NCBI RefSeq assembly: GCF_044465595.1
Contig: NZ_JBITLV010000007.1
Coordinates: 1 to 64,000 of the forward strand
Length of the DNA: 64,000 nt
Reading direction: 5' to 3'
DNA from: Spongisporangium articulatum
GTDB taxonomy: Bacteria > Actinomycetota > Actinomycetes > Actinomycetales > Kineosporiaceae
Each line of letters starts with the position of its first letter. The first letter of the stretch is position 1. A program made the translations under genes and the position numbers. Below are positions 44,269 through 52,772 of this stretch, piece by piece. The notes under the pieces are model-generated. The model did no database searches. It worked only from the letters and a program-made list of their open reading frames with translations, and was not told the DNA's origin.

Positions 44269-44885
44269 CACAGGCCCGCCTTCCGGGCCCGGCCCGGGCG
44301 CACGTCGTCCATCGATCCGACGATCGCGTCGACCATGCCGTACTCCAGCGCCTCCCGGGCCGTGAACCAGCGGTCCCGGTCGCTGTCGGCGGTCACCGTC
44401 TCCTCGGTCTGCCCGGTGCTCTCGGCGATCAGCCGGGCCATCAGCTTCTTGGTGTAGTCGAGGTTCTCGGCCTGGATCTCGATGTCGACGGCCGTACCGC
44501 CGATGCCGCCCGAGGGCTGGTGCATCATGATCCGCGCGTGCGGCAGGGCGAACCGCTTGCCGGGCGTGCCCGCGCAGAGCAGGAACTGGCCCATGCTGGC
44601 CGCGAAGCCCATGGCCAGGGTGCTCACGTCGTTGGGGATCAGCTTCATCGTGTCGTACACCGCCAGGCCCGCGTTGACCGAACCGCCGGGCGAGTTGATA
44701 TACAGGCTGATGTCGGCCTTCGGGTCCTCCGCCGACAGCAGGAGCAGCTGGGCGCAGACCCGGTTGGCCGACTCGTCGCTCACCTCCTGCCCGAGGACGA
44801 CGATCCGCTGCCAGAGCAGCCGCTGGGCCAACTGGTCGTCGAAACCCGTTACGGGCGTGATGCTCTCCGTCGAACCGATTGTCAT
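44268..44885 (-). CDS. clpP: ATP-dependent Clp protease proteolytic subunit (first gene of pair)
   Basis: The 205-residue subunit has the triad S97 (MGFAASMGQFLL), H122 (IMMHQPSGGIGG) and D171 (DSDRDRWFT). It is the ClpP1/ClpP3 type that precedes a second clpP in actinobacteria. A 16-residue N-terminal extension probably acts as a propeptide. The ATG at 44885 follows a GGAGCAACC-type site. The operon starts from a TTGACC/TTAGTG promoter about 105 bases upstream. Confidence 0.95.
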   Translation of the reverse strand: MTIGSTESITPVTGFDDQLAQRLLWQRIVVLGQEVSDESANRVCAQLLLLSAEDPKADISLYINSPGGSVNAGLAVYDTMKLIPNDVSTLAMGFAASMGQFLLCAGTPGKRFALPHARIMMHQPSGGIGGTAVDIEIQAENLDYTKKLMARLIAESTGQTEETVTADSDRDRWFTAREALEYGMVDAIVGSMDDVRPGRARKAGL

Positions 44886-44973
44886 GGTTGCTCCTCGGAT
44901 GCTGGGCCGGAACCGATCTCCCCACGGTGCACCGGCCGCCCGGGACCTGTCCGCAATCTCTGCCCTGGGCCGA

Positions 44974-44988
44974 TCTGCCCACAGCAGA
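44974..44988. promoter_or_regulatory. Possible PopR-type operator, TCTGC-n5-GCAGA
   Basis: A 15-base interrupted palindrome lies just downstream of the predicted clpP transcription start. Its TCTGC/GCAGA half-sites recall PopR-type boxes from memory, but the position inside the leader is unusual for an activator. Confidence 0.25.
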
Positions 44989-44997
44989 GCCGACTTT

Positions 44998-45026
44998 CAC
45001 TAACGGCCGTCACTCCAGCGGGTCAA
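44998..45026 (-). promoter_or_regulatory. Promoter of the clpP pair
   Basis: On the minus strand, -35 TTGACC (45021-45026) and -10 TTAGTG (44998-45003) are separated by 17 bases, a sigma-70-like layout that predicts a start near 44991 and a leader of about 105 bases. Confidence 0.45.
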
Positions 45027-45113
45027 GTAGCCCGACCGGGCTGCCGAAACCCCATCCAGGACAGAACACGGCCGCGTGGGACGCACTCAGCGGCCGAAGA
45101 CTTGGAGGTCGAG

Positions 45114-45713
45114 GTGGCAGCTCTGGTCGAGCGACCCGGCGTCGCCGTTCCGCGACCCGGCCGATTCGCGGCCATGGTCGTGGTCAACAGCCCTGCCATC
45201 AGGGAATCGGTGGCCCACACCCTGCGCGCGATGGGCGCCCGGCACGTGCTGGAGATCAGCACGGTCGCCGAGGCCCGGGCCCGAGCCAGCGCCGGCATCG
45301 CCGACCTCGTGGTCGCCGAGGCGGGCCTTCCGGACGGTTCGGGCATCGCGCTCGTCCGCGAGCTGAAGGCCGCAGGGTGGCAGCGCGGCATGGTCATCGC
45401 CACCAGCGACGACCCGTACAGCGTGCGCGCCGCGATCGGGGCCGGCATCCGCTGCTACGTCGTCTCCACCGCCGCCTCCGGCGCGCCCCGCCCGGTGGCC
45501 GAGCGCGGGGAGGGCGTCGACGCCCTGTCGGCGCGCGAGATCCAGGTGCTGCAGCTGGTCGCGGAAGGCAAGTCCAACAAGGACATCGGCGTCGCGCTGG
45601 GCCTGTCGGCCCTGACCGTGAAGAGCCACCTGGCCCGGATCGCCCGCAAGCTCGGTACGGGTGACCGCGCCGAAATGGTGGCCACCTCTCTGCGTTCCGG
45701 CGTCATCGGCTGA
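45114..45713 (+). CDS. Atypical NarL/LuxR-type response regulator
   Basis: The 199-residue protein has a receiver-like domain (about 20-135) and a C-terminal LuxR helix-turn-helix (LSAREIQVLQLVAEGKSNKDIGVALGLSALTVKSHLARIARKL). At the phosphoacceptor position the receiver reads D-L-V-V-A-E-A-G-L-P, with glutamate (about E69) in place of aspartate, so it is probably phosphorylation-independent. Similar orphan regulators near DUF3000 are known from other actinobacteria, from memory. The GTG at 45114 has a GGAGGT site four bases upstream. It lies between the clpP promoter and rnd. Confidence 0.78.
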   Translation: MAALVERPGVAVPRPGRFAAMVVVNSPAIRESVAHTLRAMGARHVLEISTVAEARARASAGIADLVVAEAGLPDGSGIALVRELKAAGWQRGMVIATSDDPYSVRAAIGAGIRCYVVSTAASGAPRPVAERGEGVDALSAREIQVLQLVAEGKSNKDIGVALGLSALTVKSHLARIARKLGTGDRAEMVATSLRSGVIG

Positions 45714-45746
45714 GGGTCGCTGATGCCGTCGTGACGGCTGAACGGC

Positions 45747-45752
45747 TACGGT
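45747..45752 (+). promoter_or_regulatory. -10 box for the ribonuclease D gene
   Basis: TACGGT is followed by GGCTTT and the GTG at 45759, a 6-base spacing suggesting a leaderless transcript. Confidence 0.5.
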
Positions 45753-45758
45753 GGCTTT

Positions 45759-47093
45759 GTGCCGGTTGACCATGAGGGTGGGGACGACGCGTCCCGTTCG
45801 TCCCTCGGGCCGGTCTTCCTGGACGGCACCGAGCACGTTCCCGAAGCCAAGCCGGAAGCGGAGCCCGAACCCGCCCCGGAACCCGAGGCTCCCGTCGTCC
45901 ACCGGCTCGACACCCCGCGCGACGGCGTCCCGCCGGTGACGGCCGACCGGGCCTCGTACGAGGCCGCGGTCGAGGCGCTGCGCAACGGCACCGGCCCGGT
46001 GGCGGTGGACGCCGAACGGGCGTCGGGCCACCGGTACGGGCAGCGGGCCTTCCTGGTCCAGCTGCGCCGCGAGGGCGCGGGCACCGTGCTCATCGATCCG
46101 GTCGCGCTGCCCGATCTGTCCGAGCTGAACGACGCCCTCGAGGGCGTCGAGTGGATCCTGCACGCCGCCTCCCAGGACCTGCCGTGCCTCGCCGAGGTCG
46201 GGATGCGGCCGAGCTCCCTGTTCGACACGGAGCTCGGCGGCCGGATCGCCGGGTTCCCCCGCGTCGGCCTCGCCGCGATGGTCGAGTCGCTGCTCGGGCT
46301 GAGCCTGGCCAAGGAGCACTCGGCGGTCGACTGGTCGACCCGGCCGCTGCCCGAACCCTGGCTGCGCTACGCGGCGCTCGACGTCGAGGTCCTCGACGAC
46401 CTGCGCGCGAAGGTGCTGGAGGAGCTCGACCGGCAGGGCAAGCTCGAATGGGCCCGCGAGGAGTTCGCCGCCGTGGCCGCGGCTCCGCCGCCGCCCCCGC
46501 GCATCGACCCGTGGCGGCGCACGTCGGGCATGCACCGGGTGCGGGACCGGCGCAAGCTGGCCGCCGTCCGCGAGCTGTGGAACTCACGCGACGCGCTGGC
46601 CCGCGAGCGCGACGTCTCCCCCGGGCGGATCATGCCCGACTCCGCCATCGTCGAGGCGGCGATCAACCTGCCGACCAGCGTCCAGGCCCTGGTCGCGTTG
46701 CCCGGTTTCTCCGGGCGTGGCTCGAAGCGGCACGCGAGCCGTTGGTTCGAGGCCATCGAGCGCGCCCGCGCCCTGCCGGATGCGGCGTTGCCGCCGCACA
46801 CCGTGCCCGGGGACGGCCCGCCGAACCCGCGGGTCTGGGCGGATCGCGACCCGGACGCCGCCGCGCGCCTGGCCGCGGCCCGCGCCGCGGTCACGGGGCT
46901 GGCCGAGGAACTCAACATCCCGGCCGAGAACCTGATCTCACCCGACCTGGTCCGCCGGCTGTGCTGGACGCCGCCGGCCCCCGCCGACGAGGAGCGCGTG
47001 GGTCTGGCGCTGCGCGCCTACGGTGCCCGTCAGTGGCAGGTCGACCAGCTCGCCGCCGCCCTCACCGAGGCCCTGACCGCCAAGGCCGAATAG
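45759..47093 (+). CDS. rnd: HRDC domain-containing ribonuclease D
   Basis: The 444-residue 3'-5' exoribonuclease has a 50-residue acidic Pro/Glu-rich start. The DEDD exonuclease domain follows, with V-A-V-D-A-E-R-A-S-G (first motif, D and E), I-L-H-A-A-S-Q-D-L (second motif) and Y-A-A-L-D-V-E-V-L-D-D-L (third motif). The HRDC domain begins at RRKLAAVRELWNSRDALARERDVSPGRIMPDSAI. It is likely to act in structured RNA maturation. The neighbouring DUF3000, fadA-fadB and dxs genes are its usual company. Confidence 0.92.
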   Translation: MPVDHEGGDDASRSSLGPVFLDGTEHVPEAKPEAEPEPAPEPEAPVVHRLDTPRDGVPPVTADRASYEAAVEALRNGTGPVAVDAERASGHRYGQRAFLVQLRREGAGTVLIDPVALPDLSELNDALEGVEWILHAASQDLPCLAEVGMRPSSLFDTELGGRIAGFPRVGLAAMVESLLGLSLAKEHSAVDWSTRPLPEPWLRYAALDVEVLDDLRAKVLEELDRQGKLEWAREEFAAVAAAPPPPPRIDPWRRTSGMHRVRDRRKLAAVRELWNSRDALARERDVSPGRIMPDSAIVEAAINLPTSVQALVALPGFSGRGSKRHASRWFEAIERARALPDAALPPHTVPGDGPPNPRVWADRDPDAAARLAAARAAVTGLAEELNIPAENLISPDLVRRLCWTPPAPADEERVGLALRAYGARQWQVDQLAAALTEALTAKAE

Positions 47094-47229
47094 CCGCTGG
47101 GACGACCTGTGAGTCCCCTACGTGTCTCCCGTCACTCCCCCGGCAGGCGCGAGGTAAGCAAGCGTTCAGTAACCTGATTTCGCGACGGGGCCGTCCGGGC
47201 CCAGCGTCGGTCCATCCCCAGGAGGACAT
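47094..47229. other. Intergenic region upstream of fadA
   Basis: The 136-base gap holds a possible -10 TAACCT at 47170-47175 and an AGGAGG site just before the fadA GTG. No convincing -35 or operator was seen. Confidence 0.3.
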
Positions 47230-48447
47230 GTGTTCGGCTCCCTCCGCGACGTCGTCTTCGTCGACGGCGTCCGCACCCCGTTCGGAAAGGCCGGTAAGAA
47301 GGGCATCTACGCCCAGACCCGCGCCGACGACCTCGTCATCGCCTGCATCCGCGAGCTGGTGCGCCGCCACCCCGAGCTGCCGCCCGAGCGGATCGAGGAG
47401 GTGGCCATCGCCGCCACCACCCAGATCGGCGACCAGGGCCTGACCCTCGGCCGCACGGCCGCGCTGCTGGCCGGCCTTCCCAAGACCACGCCCGGCTTCT
47501 CGATCGACCGCATGTGCGCGGGCGCGATGACCGCGGTGACCACGACGGCCTCGGGTGTCGCGATCGGCGCCTACGACGTCGTCCTGGCCGGCGGCGTCGA
47601 GCACATGGGCCGCCACCCGATGGGTGAGGGCGTCGACCCGAACCCGCGGTTCGTCGCCGAGAAGCTCGTCGACCAGTCCGCCCTGGTCATGGGCCAGACC
47701 GCGGAGAACCTGCACGACAAGTTCCCGGGCATCACCAAGGAGCGCACCGACGCCTTCGCCGTGGCCAGCCAGGCCAAGGTCGCCGCGGCCTACGAGGCCG
47801 GGCGGATCCAGAAGGACCTCGTGCCGGTCGCCATCCGCAGCGAGGAGCTGGGCTGGGGCCTCGCCACCCGGGACGAGCCGCCGCGCCCGGGCACCACGAT
47901 GGCCGACCTGGCCGACCTGAAGACCCCGTTCCGCCCGCACGGCCGGATCACCGCGGGCAACGCGGCCGGTCTGAACGACGGTGCGACCGCGGCGATCCTG
48001 GCCGCCTCCGAGGTCGCCGAGGAGCTCGGCCTGCCGGCGAAGATGCGCATGGTCGGCTACGCCTTCAAGGGCGTCGAGCCGGAGATCATGGGCTACGGCC
48101 CGGTGCCGGCCACCGAGCAGGTGCTGGCCCGGACCGGCCTGACGATCGACGACATCGGCCTGTTCGAGATCAACGAGGCGTTCGCCGTCCAGGTGCTCTC
48201 GTTCCTCGACTACTACGGGATCAAGGACGACGACGAGCGGGTCAACCCCGACGGCGGCGCCATCGCGATCGGCCACCCGCTGGCGTCGTCCGGCGTCCGG
48301 CTGATGACCCAGCTGGCCCGGCACTTCGAGACCCGCACCGACGTCCGGTACGGCCTGACCAGCATGTGCATCGGCATCGGCATGGGCGGGACCGTCATCT
48401 GGGAGAACCCGCACCACAAGGACTACGGCAAGGGGACCAAGGCGTGA
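47230..48447 (+). CDS. fadA: Acetyl-CoA C-acyltransferase (thiolase)
   Basis: The 405-residue thiolase catalyses the last step of beta-oxidation. The nucleophilic cysteine is in IDRMCAGAMTAV (about residue 97). The base histidine is in AIGHPLASSGVRLM and the second cysteine in SMCIGIGMGGTVIW. It begins VFGSLRDVVFVDGVRTPFGK. An AGGAGG site fixes the GTG at 47230. The stop overlaps the fadB GTG by four bases (GTGA), so the two subunits are coupled. Confidence 0.94.
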   Translation: MFGSLRDVVFVDGVRTPFGKAGKKGIYAQTRADDLVIACIRELVRRHPELPPERIEEVAIAATTQIGDQGLTLGRTAALLAGLPKTTPGFSIDRMCAGAMTAVTTTASGVAIGAYDVVLAGGVEHMGRHPMGEGVDPNPRFVAEKLVDQSALVMGQTAENLHDKFPGITKERTDAFAVASQAKVAAAYEAGRIQKDLVPVAIRSEELGWGLATRDEPPRPGTTMADLADLKTPFRPHGRITAGNAAGLNDGATAAILAASEVAEELGLPAKMRMVGYAFKGVEPEIMGYGPVPATEQVLARTGLTIDDIGLFEINEAFAVQVLSFLDYYGIKDDDERVNPDGGAIAIGHPLASSGVRLMTQLARHFETRTDVRYGLTSMCIGIGMGGTVIWENPHHKDYGKGTKA

Positions 48448-50600
48448 GCACCTCCTCGATCGACAACACCGAACTGCGCGCCCGCGCCGAGGCCGCGCTG
48501 CCCGACGAGGTCGTGACCCACGCGATCGTGCGGGACGTCGAGCTCCCCGAGGGTGCGGGCACGCTGGCCCTGATCACCCTCGACAACGGGTTCGACCACA
48601 CCAAGCCGTCGACCTTCGGGCCGAAGGGGCTGTTCAGCCTGGAGGCCGCCCTCGACGCGGTGACCAAGCGCGCCGAGGCGGGCGAGATCGTCGCCGTCGG
48701 CGTCACCGGCAAGCCGTTCATCTTCGCCGTCGGTGCCGACCTGGGCATGGTCAAGGCCGGTAACGACCGCGCGGACGCGCTGTTCGTCGGCCAGCTCGGG
48801 CACGGCCAGTTCCGCCGGCTCGGCGAGCTGCCGGTCCCGACGTTCGCGTACGTGAACGGGGCGGCGATGGGCGGCGGCGTGGAGATCGCGCTGCACTGCA
48901 CGTACCGCACGCTGTCGAGCGGCATTCCGGCGCTGGCGCTGCCGGAGTGCTTCCTCGGGCTGGTCCCGGGTTGGGGCGGCACGTACCTGCTGCCGAACCT
49001 GATCGGGCCCGCCAAGGCGCTCGAGGTGATCATCACCAACCCGCTGAACCAGAACAAGATGCTCAACGGCGTGAAGGCCTTCGAGCTCGGCATCGGCGAC
49101 GCGATCTTCGAGCCGGCCGACTTCCTGGCCCAGTCGCTGCACTGGACCTCCGCGGTCCTGCGCGGCGAGATCGTGGTCTCCCGGCCCGAGATCGACCGCT
49201 CCGAGGAGACCTGGGAGGCAGCGGTCTCCGCGGCCCGGGCCTTCACCGACCTGAAGGTCAGCGGCGCCGCCCCGGCCCCGTACAAGGCGCTCGAGCTGGT
49301 CTCGCTGGCCCGCACGGCCGACCGCGACGCGGGCTTCGCCGCCGAGGACGAGGCGCTGGCCGACACCGCGCTGTCCGAGGAGGTCCGGGCCGGGCTCTAC
49401 GCCTTCGACCTGGTGATGAAGCGGGCCAAGCGTCCGGTCGGGGCGCCCGACAAGTCGCTGGCCCGTCCGGTCACCACGATCGGCGTCGTCGGCGCCGGCC
49501 TGATGGCCTCGCAGCTGGCCCTGCTGTTCGTCCGCCAGCTGAAGGTCCCGGTCGTGATCACCGACCTCGACCAGGCCCGGGTCGACAAGGGTCTCGCCTA
49601 CATCCACGCCGAGATCGACAAGGTGGCCGCTCGCGGGCGCCTGAACGCCGACGGCGTGAACCGGCTGAAGGCGCTCGTCACCGGCGCGACCGACAAGGCG
49701 GCCTTCGCGGACGCCGACGTCGTGATCGAGGCCGTGTTCGAGGAGATGTCGGTGAAGAAGAAGGTCTTCGCCGAGGTCGAGGCGGTCGTCTCCGACACCT
49801 GCCTGCTGCTGACCAACACGTCCTCGTTGTCGGTCACCGAGATGGCCTCGCAGCTGCAGCACCCCGAGCGGGTCGTGGGCTTCCACTTCTTCAACCCGGT
49901 CGCCGTCCTCCCGCTGCTGGAGATCGTCCGGGGCGAGAAGACCGACGACGCCTCGCTGGCCACGGCCTTCGCGCTGTCGAAGAACATCAAGAAGACCTCG
50001 GTGCTGGTGAAGGACGCCCCGGCGTTCGTCGTCAACCGGCTGCTGACCCGCTTCCTCGGCGAGGTCACCTCGTCGCTGGACGAGGGCACGGACCCGTACG
50101 TGGCCGACCGGGCCCTGGCGCCCCTGGGCCTGCCGATGTCGCCGTTCGTCCTGCTGCAGCTGGTCGGCCCCGCCATCGCGCTGCACGTGGCGGAGACGCT
50201 GAACGGCCACTACCCGGAGCGTTACCACGTCTCGGAGAACCTGAAGCGGCTCGTGGCCGCCGGCAAGCCCGGCATCTGGTCGTGGGGCGCGGACGGCAAG
50301 CCGTACCTGGACGACGAGACCAAGGCGCTGTTCGAGGTCGGCGACAACCCGCAGACCGAGGAGCAGCTGCGTGAGCGGGCGCTGAAGGCGATCGCCGAGG
50401 AGATCGACATCATGCTGAAGGAAGGCGTGGTGAGCGGTCCGCAGGAGATCGACCTCTGCATGATCACGGGCGCGGGCTGGCCGTTCCACCTCGGTGGGGT
50501 CACGCCGTACCTCGACCGCTCCGGCATCACCGAGGCCGTACGCGGCGAGCGGTTCCTGCCGGCCGGTGAGTCGACCTTGCCGGAGGGCGTGCACGCCTGA
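48444..50600 (+). CDS. fadB: Multifunctional fatty acid oxidation protein (hydratase / 3-hydroxyacyl-CoA dehydrogenase)
   Basis: This 718-residue fusion carries an N-terminal crotonase domain, with F-A-V-G-A-D-L near residue 92, NGAAMGGGVEIAL near 137 and P-E-C-F-L-G-L-V-P-G-W-G-G. The 3-hydroxyacyl-CoA dehydrogenase domain follows, with the NAD motif VGAGLMASQ near residue 350 and V-V-G-F-H-F-F-N-P-V near 475. The C-terminal dimerisation domain is complete. With FadA it forms a beta-oxidation complex. A strong hairpin follows the stop. Confidence 0.94.
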   Translation: MSTSSIDNTELRARAEAALPDEVVTHAIVRDVELPEGAGTLALITLDNGFDHTKPSTFGPKGLFSLEAALDAVTKRAEAGEIVAVGVTGKPFIFAVGADLGMVKAGNDRADALFVGQLGHGQFRRLGELPVPTFAYVNGAAMGGGVEIALHCTYRTLSSGIPALALPECFLGLVPGWGGTYLLPNLIGPAKALEVIITNPLNQNKMLNGVKAFELGIGDAIFEPADFLAQSLHWTSAVLRGEIVVSRPEIDRSEETWEAAVSAARAFTDLKVSGAAPAPYKALELVSLARTADRDAGFAAEDEALADTALSEEVRAGLYAFDLVMKRAKRPVGAPDKSLARPVTTIGVVGAGLMASQLALLFVRQLKVPVVITDLDQARVDKGLAYIHAEIDKVAARGRLNADGVNRLKALVTGATDKAAFADADVVIEAVFEEMSVKKKVFAEVEAVVSDTCLLLTNTSSLSVTEMASQLQHPERVVGFHFFNPVAVLPLLEIVRGEKTDDASLATAFALSKNIKKTSVLVKDAPAFVVNRLLTRFLGEVTSSLDEGTDPYVADRALAPLGLPMSPFVLLQLVGPAIALHVAETLNGHYPERYHVSENLKRLVAAGKPGIWSWGADGKPYLDDETKALFEVGDNPQTEEQLRERALKAIAEEIDIMLKEGVVSGPQEIDLCMITGAGWPFHLGGVTPYLDRSGITEAVRGERFLPAGESTLPEGVHA

Positions 50601-50614
50601 GTCACCCGTACCAC

Positions 50615-50657
50615 CACGAACGCCGCGTTCCCGGACATCGGGGGCGCGGCGTTCGTG
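50615..50657 (+). terminator. Terminator hairpin of fadA-fadB
   Basis: CACGAACGCCGCG (50615-50627) and CGCGGCGTTCGTG (50645-50657) are perfect 13-base arms with a 17-base loop, starting 15 bases after the fadB stop. The loop is GC-rich and no T-run follows. Confidence 0.7.
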
Positions 50658-50777
50658 CGTTCGGGCCCGCACCGTCGTCGGAACGATCGTCGAGATCATC
50701 GAGAAGGCACAGGACACAATCGGTTACCAGCCGGGGGAAATTCGGTGTGCCTGCGAGACAACGTCGCTTTCTGTGAT

Positions 50778-50783
50778 TACCGT
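50778..50783 (+). promoter_or_regulatory. -10 box for the gene at 50791
   Basis: TACCGT is followed by TCGGTAC and the ATG at 50791, seven bases, suggesting a leaderless transcript. Confidence 0.5.
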
Positions 50784-50790
50784 TCGGTAC

Positions 50791-51639
50791 ATGCCAGGCC
50801 TCGACGTCGCCGCCATGCGACGCTGCGTGCTGGCCGTGAGCGTGCTCTCGGACATCGATGTGGAGCCCGCCGACGGCGGGGTCGTGCTGCCCGGCGCCAC
50901 CCCATGGATGGTCTCCTGGACGGCCGTGGCGATGGCCATGGGCACCTCGACGGCCGGGCACGAGTCGGCCATCGGCATCGACGAGATCGAGGACGGCGCG
51001 CGCCGCCGGGTCGAGACCCTGCTCCGGCTGCACGTTCTCATCACGGAGCTCGGCTCCGAGGCCCAGCACCGGTTCCACTCGGCCGGCCGCCTGGTCGCCC
51101 TGCCCGCCGGGCACGCCGAGCATCCCGGCTCGCAGTGGACCCGCGAGATCCTGCGCGGCGGCGCGCTCGAGCTGGGCATCGGCGTGCACGGGCTGCTCGA
51201 GGGGTCGGACGTCGTGGTGCCGCTGCCGCCGTCGGTCACCGCCCGCCTGGGGATCCCGGTCGAGTCGTGGTGGCCCGAGGTCCGCGACCACGCCGACCGG
51301 ATGGGCGCACTGGCCTCCTCGCGGCTGCGCCGGGACGGCGACACGGCGGTGATCCGCCCGGTCGGCGGCTGCGACGTGCTGGCCCTGCTGAGTTCCCGCA
51401 CCCTGCGCCGGCATCTGGCCGCCGTCGACGGCTCGGGGCTCTGCACGGTGGCCGTCCCGACCCGCCGCCGCGGCTGGTACGACCTGCGCCACCACGACCC
51501 GGCCTTCGTCGCGGCCGCCTGGTCCCTGACCCCGCCGCCGATGCGCGGCAACGTCAAGCCGCTCCTGGTCACGTCCCACGAGGTGCAGCAGCCGATCAGC
51601 GTCGACCCGCCGCGCGCGGGTGCCTCGCAGCCCGAGTAG
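50791..51639 (+). CDS. Conserved hypothetical protein upstream of the type III PKS
   Basis: The 282-residue protein is not assigned to a family. It is soluble, with an opening C-V-L-A-V-S-V-L, a VSWTAVAMAMGTSTAG segment, a helical L-R-L-H-V-L-I-T-E-L middle and a C-terminal GWYDLRHHDPAFVAAAW block, then a polar tail. No membrane segment or known catalytic motif is visible. The TACCGT box supports the ATG at 50791. It precedes the PKS on the same strand by 70 bases, but the PKS appears to have its own promoter. Confidence 0.6.
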   Translation: MPGLDVAAMRRCVLAVSVLSDIDVEPADGGVVLPGATPWMVSWTAVAMAMGTSTAGHESAIGIDEIEDGARRRVETLLRLHVLITELGSEAQHRFHSAGRLVALPAGHAEHPGSQWTREILRGGALELGIGVHGLLEGSDVVVPLPPSVTARLGIPVESWWPEVRDHADRMGALASSRLRRDGDTAVIRPVGGCDVLALLSSRTLRRHLAAVDGSGLCTVAVPTRRRGWYDLRHHDPAFVAAAWSLTPPPMRGNVKPLLVTSHEVQQPISVDPPRAGASQPE

Positions 51640-51698
51640 CCGCGGCGGGGCCGGCACAGGCCGGAACCGTTTCGAAATGCCCATTCCGGGCGCGGACT

Positions 51699-51704
51699 TA
51701 CCTT
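51699..51704 (+). promoter_or_regulatory. -10 box for the type III PKS gene
   Basis: TACCTT is followed by CGGGTA and the ATG at 51711, a 6-base spacing suggesting leaderless translation. Confidence 0.5.
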
Positions 51705-51710
51705 CGGGTA

Positions 51711-52772
51711 ATGACGACCACGACCGTCGGCGACGTCACCGTCCGCGGCATCAGCACCGGCGGGCCCGAGCACGAGTACCGCCAGGGCGAGGTGCGCTCC
51801 GTGGCCGCCTCCGTCTACTCGGACACCACCGCCCCCGCCCACCTCTCGGTCTTCGAGAACGCGGCGATCGACCGCCGCCGGTTCGCCATGCCGCTCGAGT
51901 GGTACGCGACCCCGCACGGGTTCGGTGAGCGCAACGACGCCTACCGGCGGGTCGCCCTGCAGCTGGCGGAGGAGCACGCCCGGCGGGCGATCGAGGCGGC
52001 GGGCTGGAGCGCCGAGGACGTCGATGCCGTGGTGTTCGTCTCCAGCACCGGGGTGAGCACGCCCAGCCTGGACGCCGACCTCGTCGGCCGCCTCGGGCTG
52101 CGCACGTCGGTCGCCCGGCTGCCGCTGTTCGGTCTGGGGTGTGCCGGCGGAGCCGCGGGTCTGGCCCGGGCGGCCGATCTCGTCCGGGCCGGCTACGAGC
52201 ACGTGCTGCTGGTAGCGGTCGAGCTGTGCAGCACGACATTCGTGCTGGACGACGACTCGGCGGCCAATTTCATCGGCACGGCGCTGTTCGCCGACGGGTG
52301 CGCGGCCGTGACCGTCGGCCCGGCCGCCGGCCGGGGCCCCGAGCTCGCCCACGTGCTGCACGCCCACAGCCTCACGGTCCCGGACACCTCCTGGCTGACC
52401 GGGTGGGACGTGCAGGACGAGGGGTTCCGGCTGCGGCTCGCGAAGGAGATCCCCGAGGCCATGGCCGCGGCGCTGCGTCCGGCGGTGGACGACGCCCTCG
52501 AGACCGCCGGCTGGAAGCTCGACGATCTCGACGCGGTCGCCCTGCATCCCGGCGGGGCGAAGGTGATCACGGGGTACCAGGCCGTGCTCGGTCTGTCCGA
52601 CGACCTGCTCGACCCGGTCCGGACGGTGCTGCGCGAGCACGGCAACATGAGCAGCCCGACGGTGCTGTTCGTCCTCGACGAGCTGCTGCGCCGGAAGACG
52701 ACGGGCAACACGCTGATGAGCGCCAGCGGCCCGGGTTTCGCCCTCGAGCACCTGCTGCTGTGGCTGCCCTGA
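51711..52772 (+). CDS. Type III polyketide synthase
   Basis: This 353-residue chalcone/stilbene synthase-like enzyme condenses malonyl-CoA extenders onto a CoA starter. The Cys-His-Asn triad is intact: C144 in FGLGCAGGAAGL, H279 in VALHPGGAKVI and N312 in EHGNMSSPTVLF. The C-terminal motif A-S-G-P-G-F-A-L-E matches the family's G-F-G-P-G loop with changes. The pairing with an ICMT-like methyltransferase gene, as in srsA-srsB, suggests an alkylresorcinol or alkylpyrone product made from a fatty acyl starter; the product itself is inferred. Confidence 0.92.
   Translation: MTTTTVGDVTVRGISTGGPEHEYRQGEVRSVAASVYSDTTAPAHLSVFENAAIDRRRFAMPLEWYATPHGFGERNDAYRRVALQLAEEHARRAIEAAGWSAEDVDAVVFVSSTGVSTPSLDADLVGRLGLRTSVARLPLFGLGCAGGAAGLARAADLVRAGYEHVLLVAVELCSTTFVLDDDSAANFIGTALFADGCAAVTVGPAAGRGPELAHVLHAHSLTVPDTSWLTGWDVQDEGFRLRLAKEIPEAMAAALRPAVDDALETAGWKLDDLDAVALHPGGAKVITGYQAVLGLSDDLLDPVRTVLREHGNMSSPTVLFVLDELLRRKTTGNTLMSASGPGFALEHLLLWLP

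Noticed and set aside
44974..44988. Confident assignment of a PopR binding site
   Set aside because: Only five-base half-sites match from memory and the position is downstream of the predicted start; kept as a low-confidence feature only.
48423..50717. 764-codon minus-strand frame opposite fadB
   Set aside because: Shadow of the multifunctional beta-oxidation protein, which has full motifs in the other frame.
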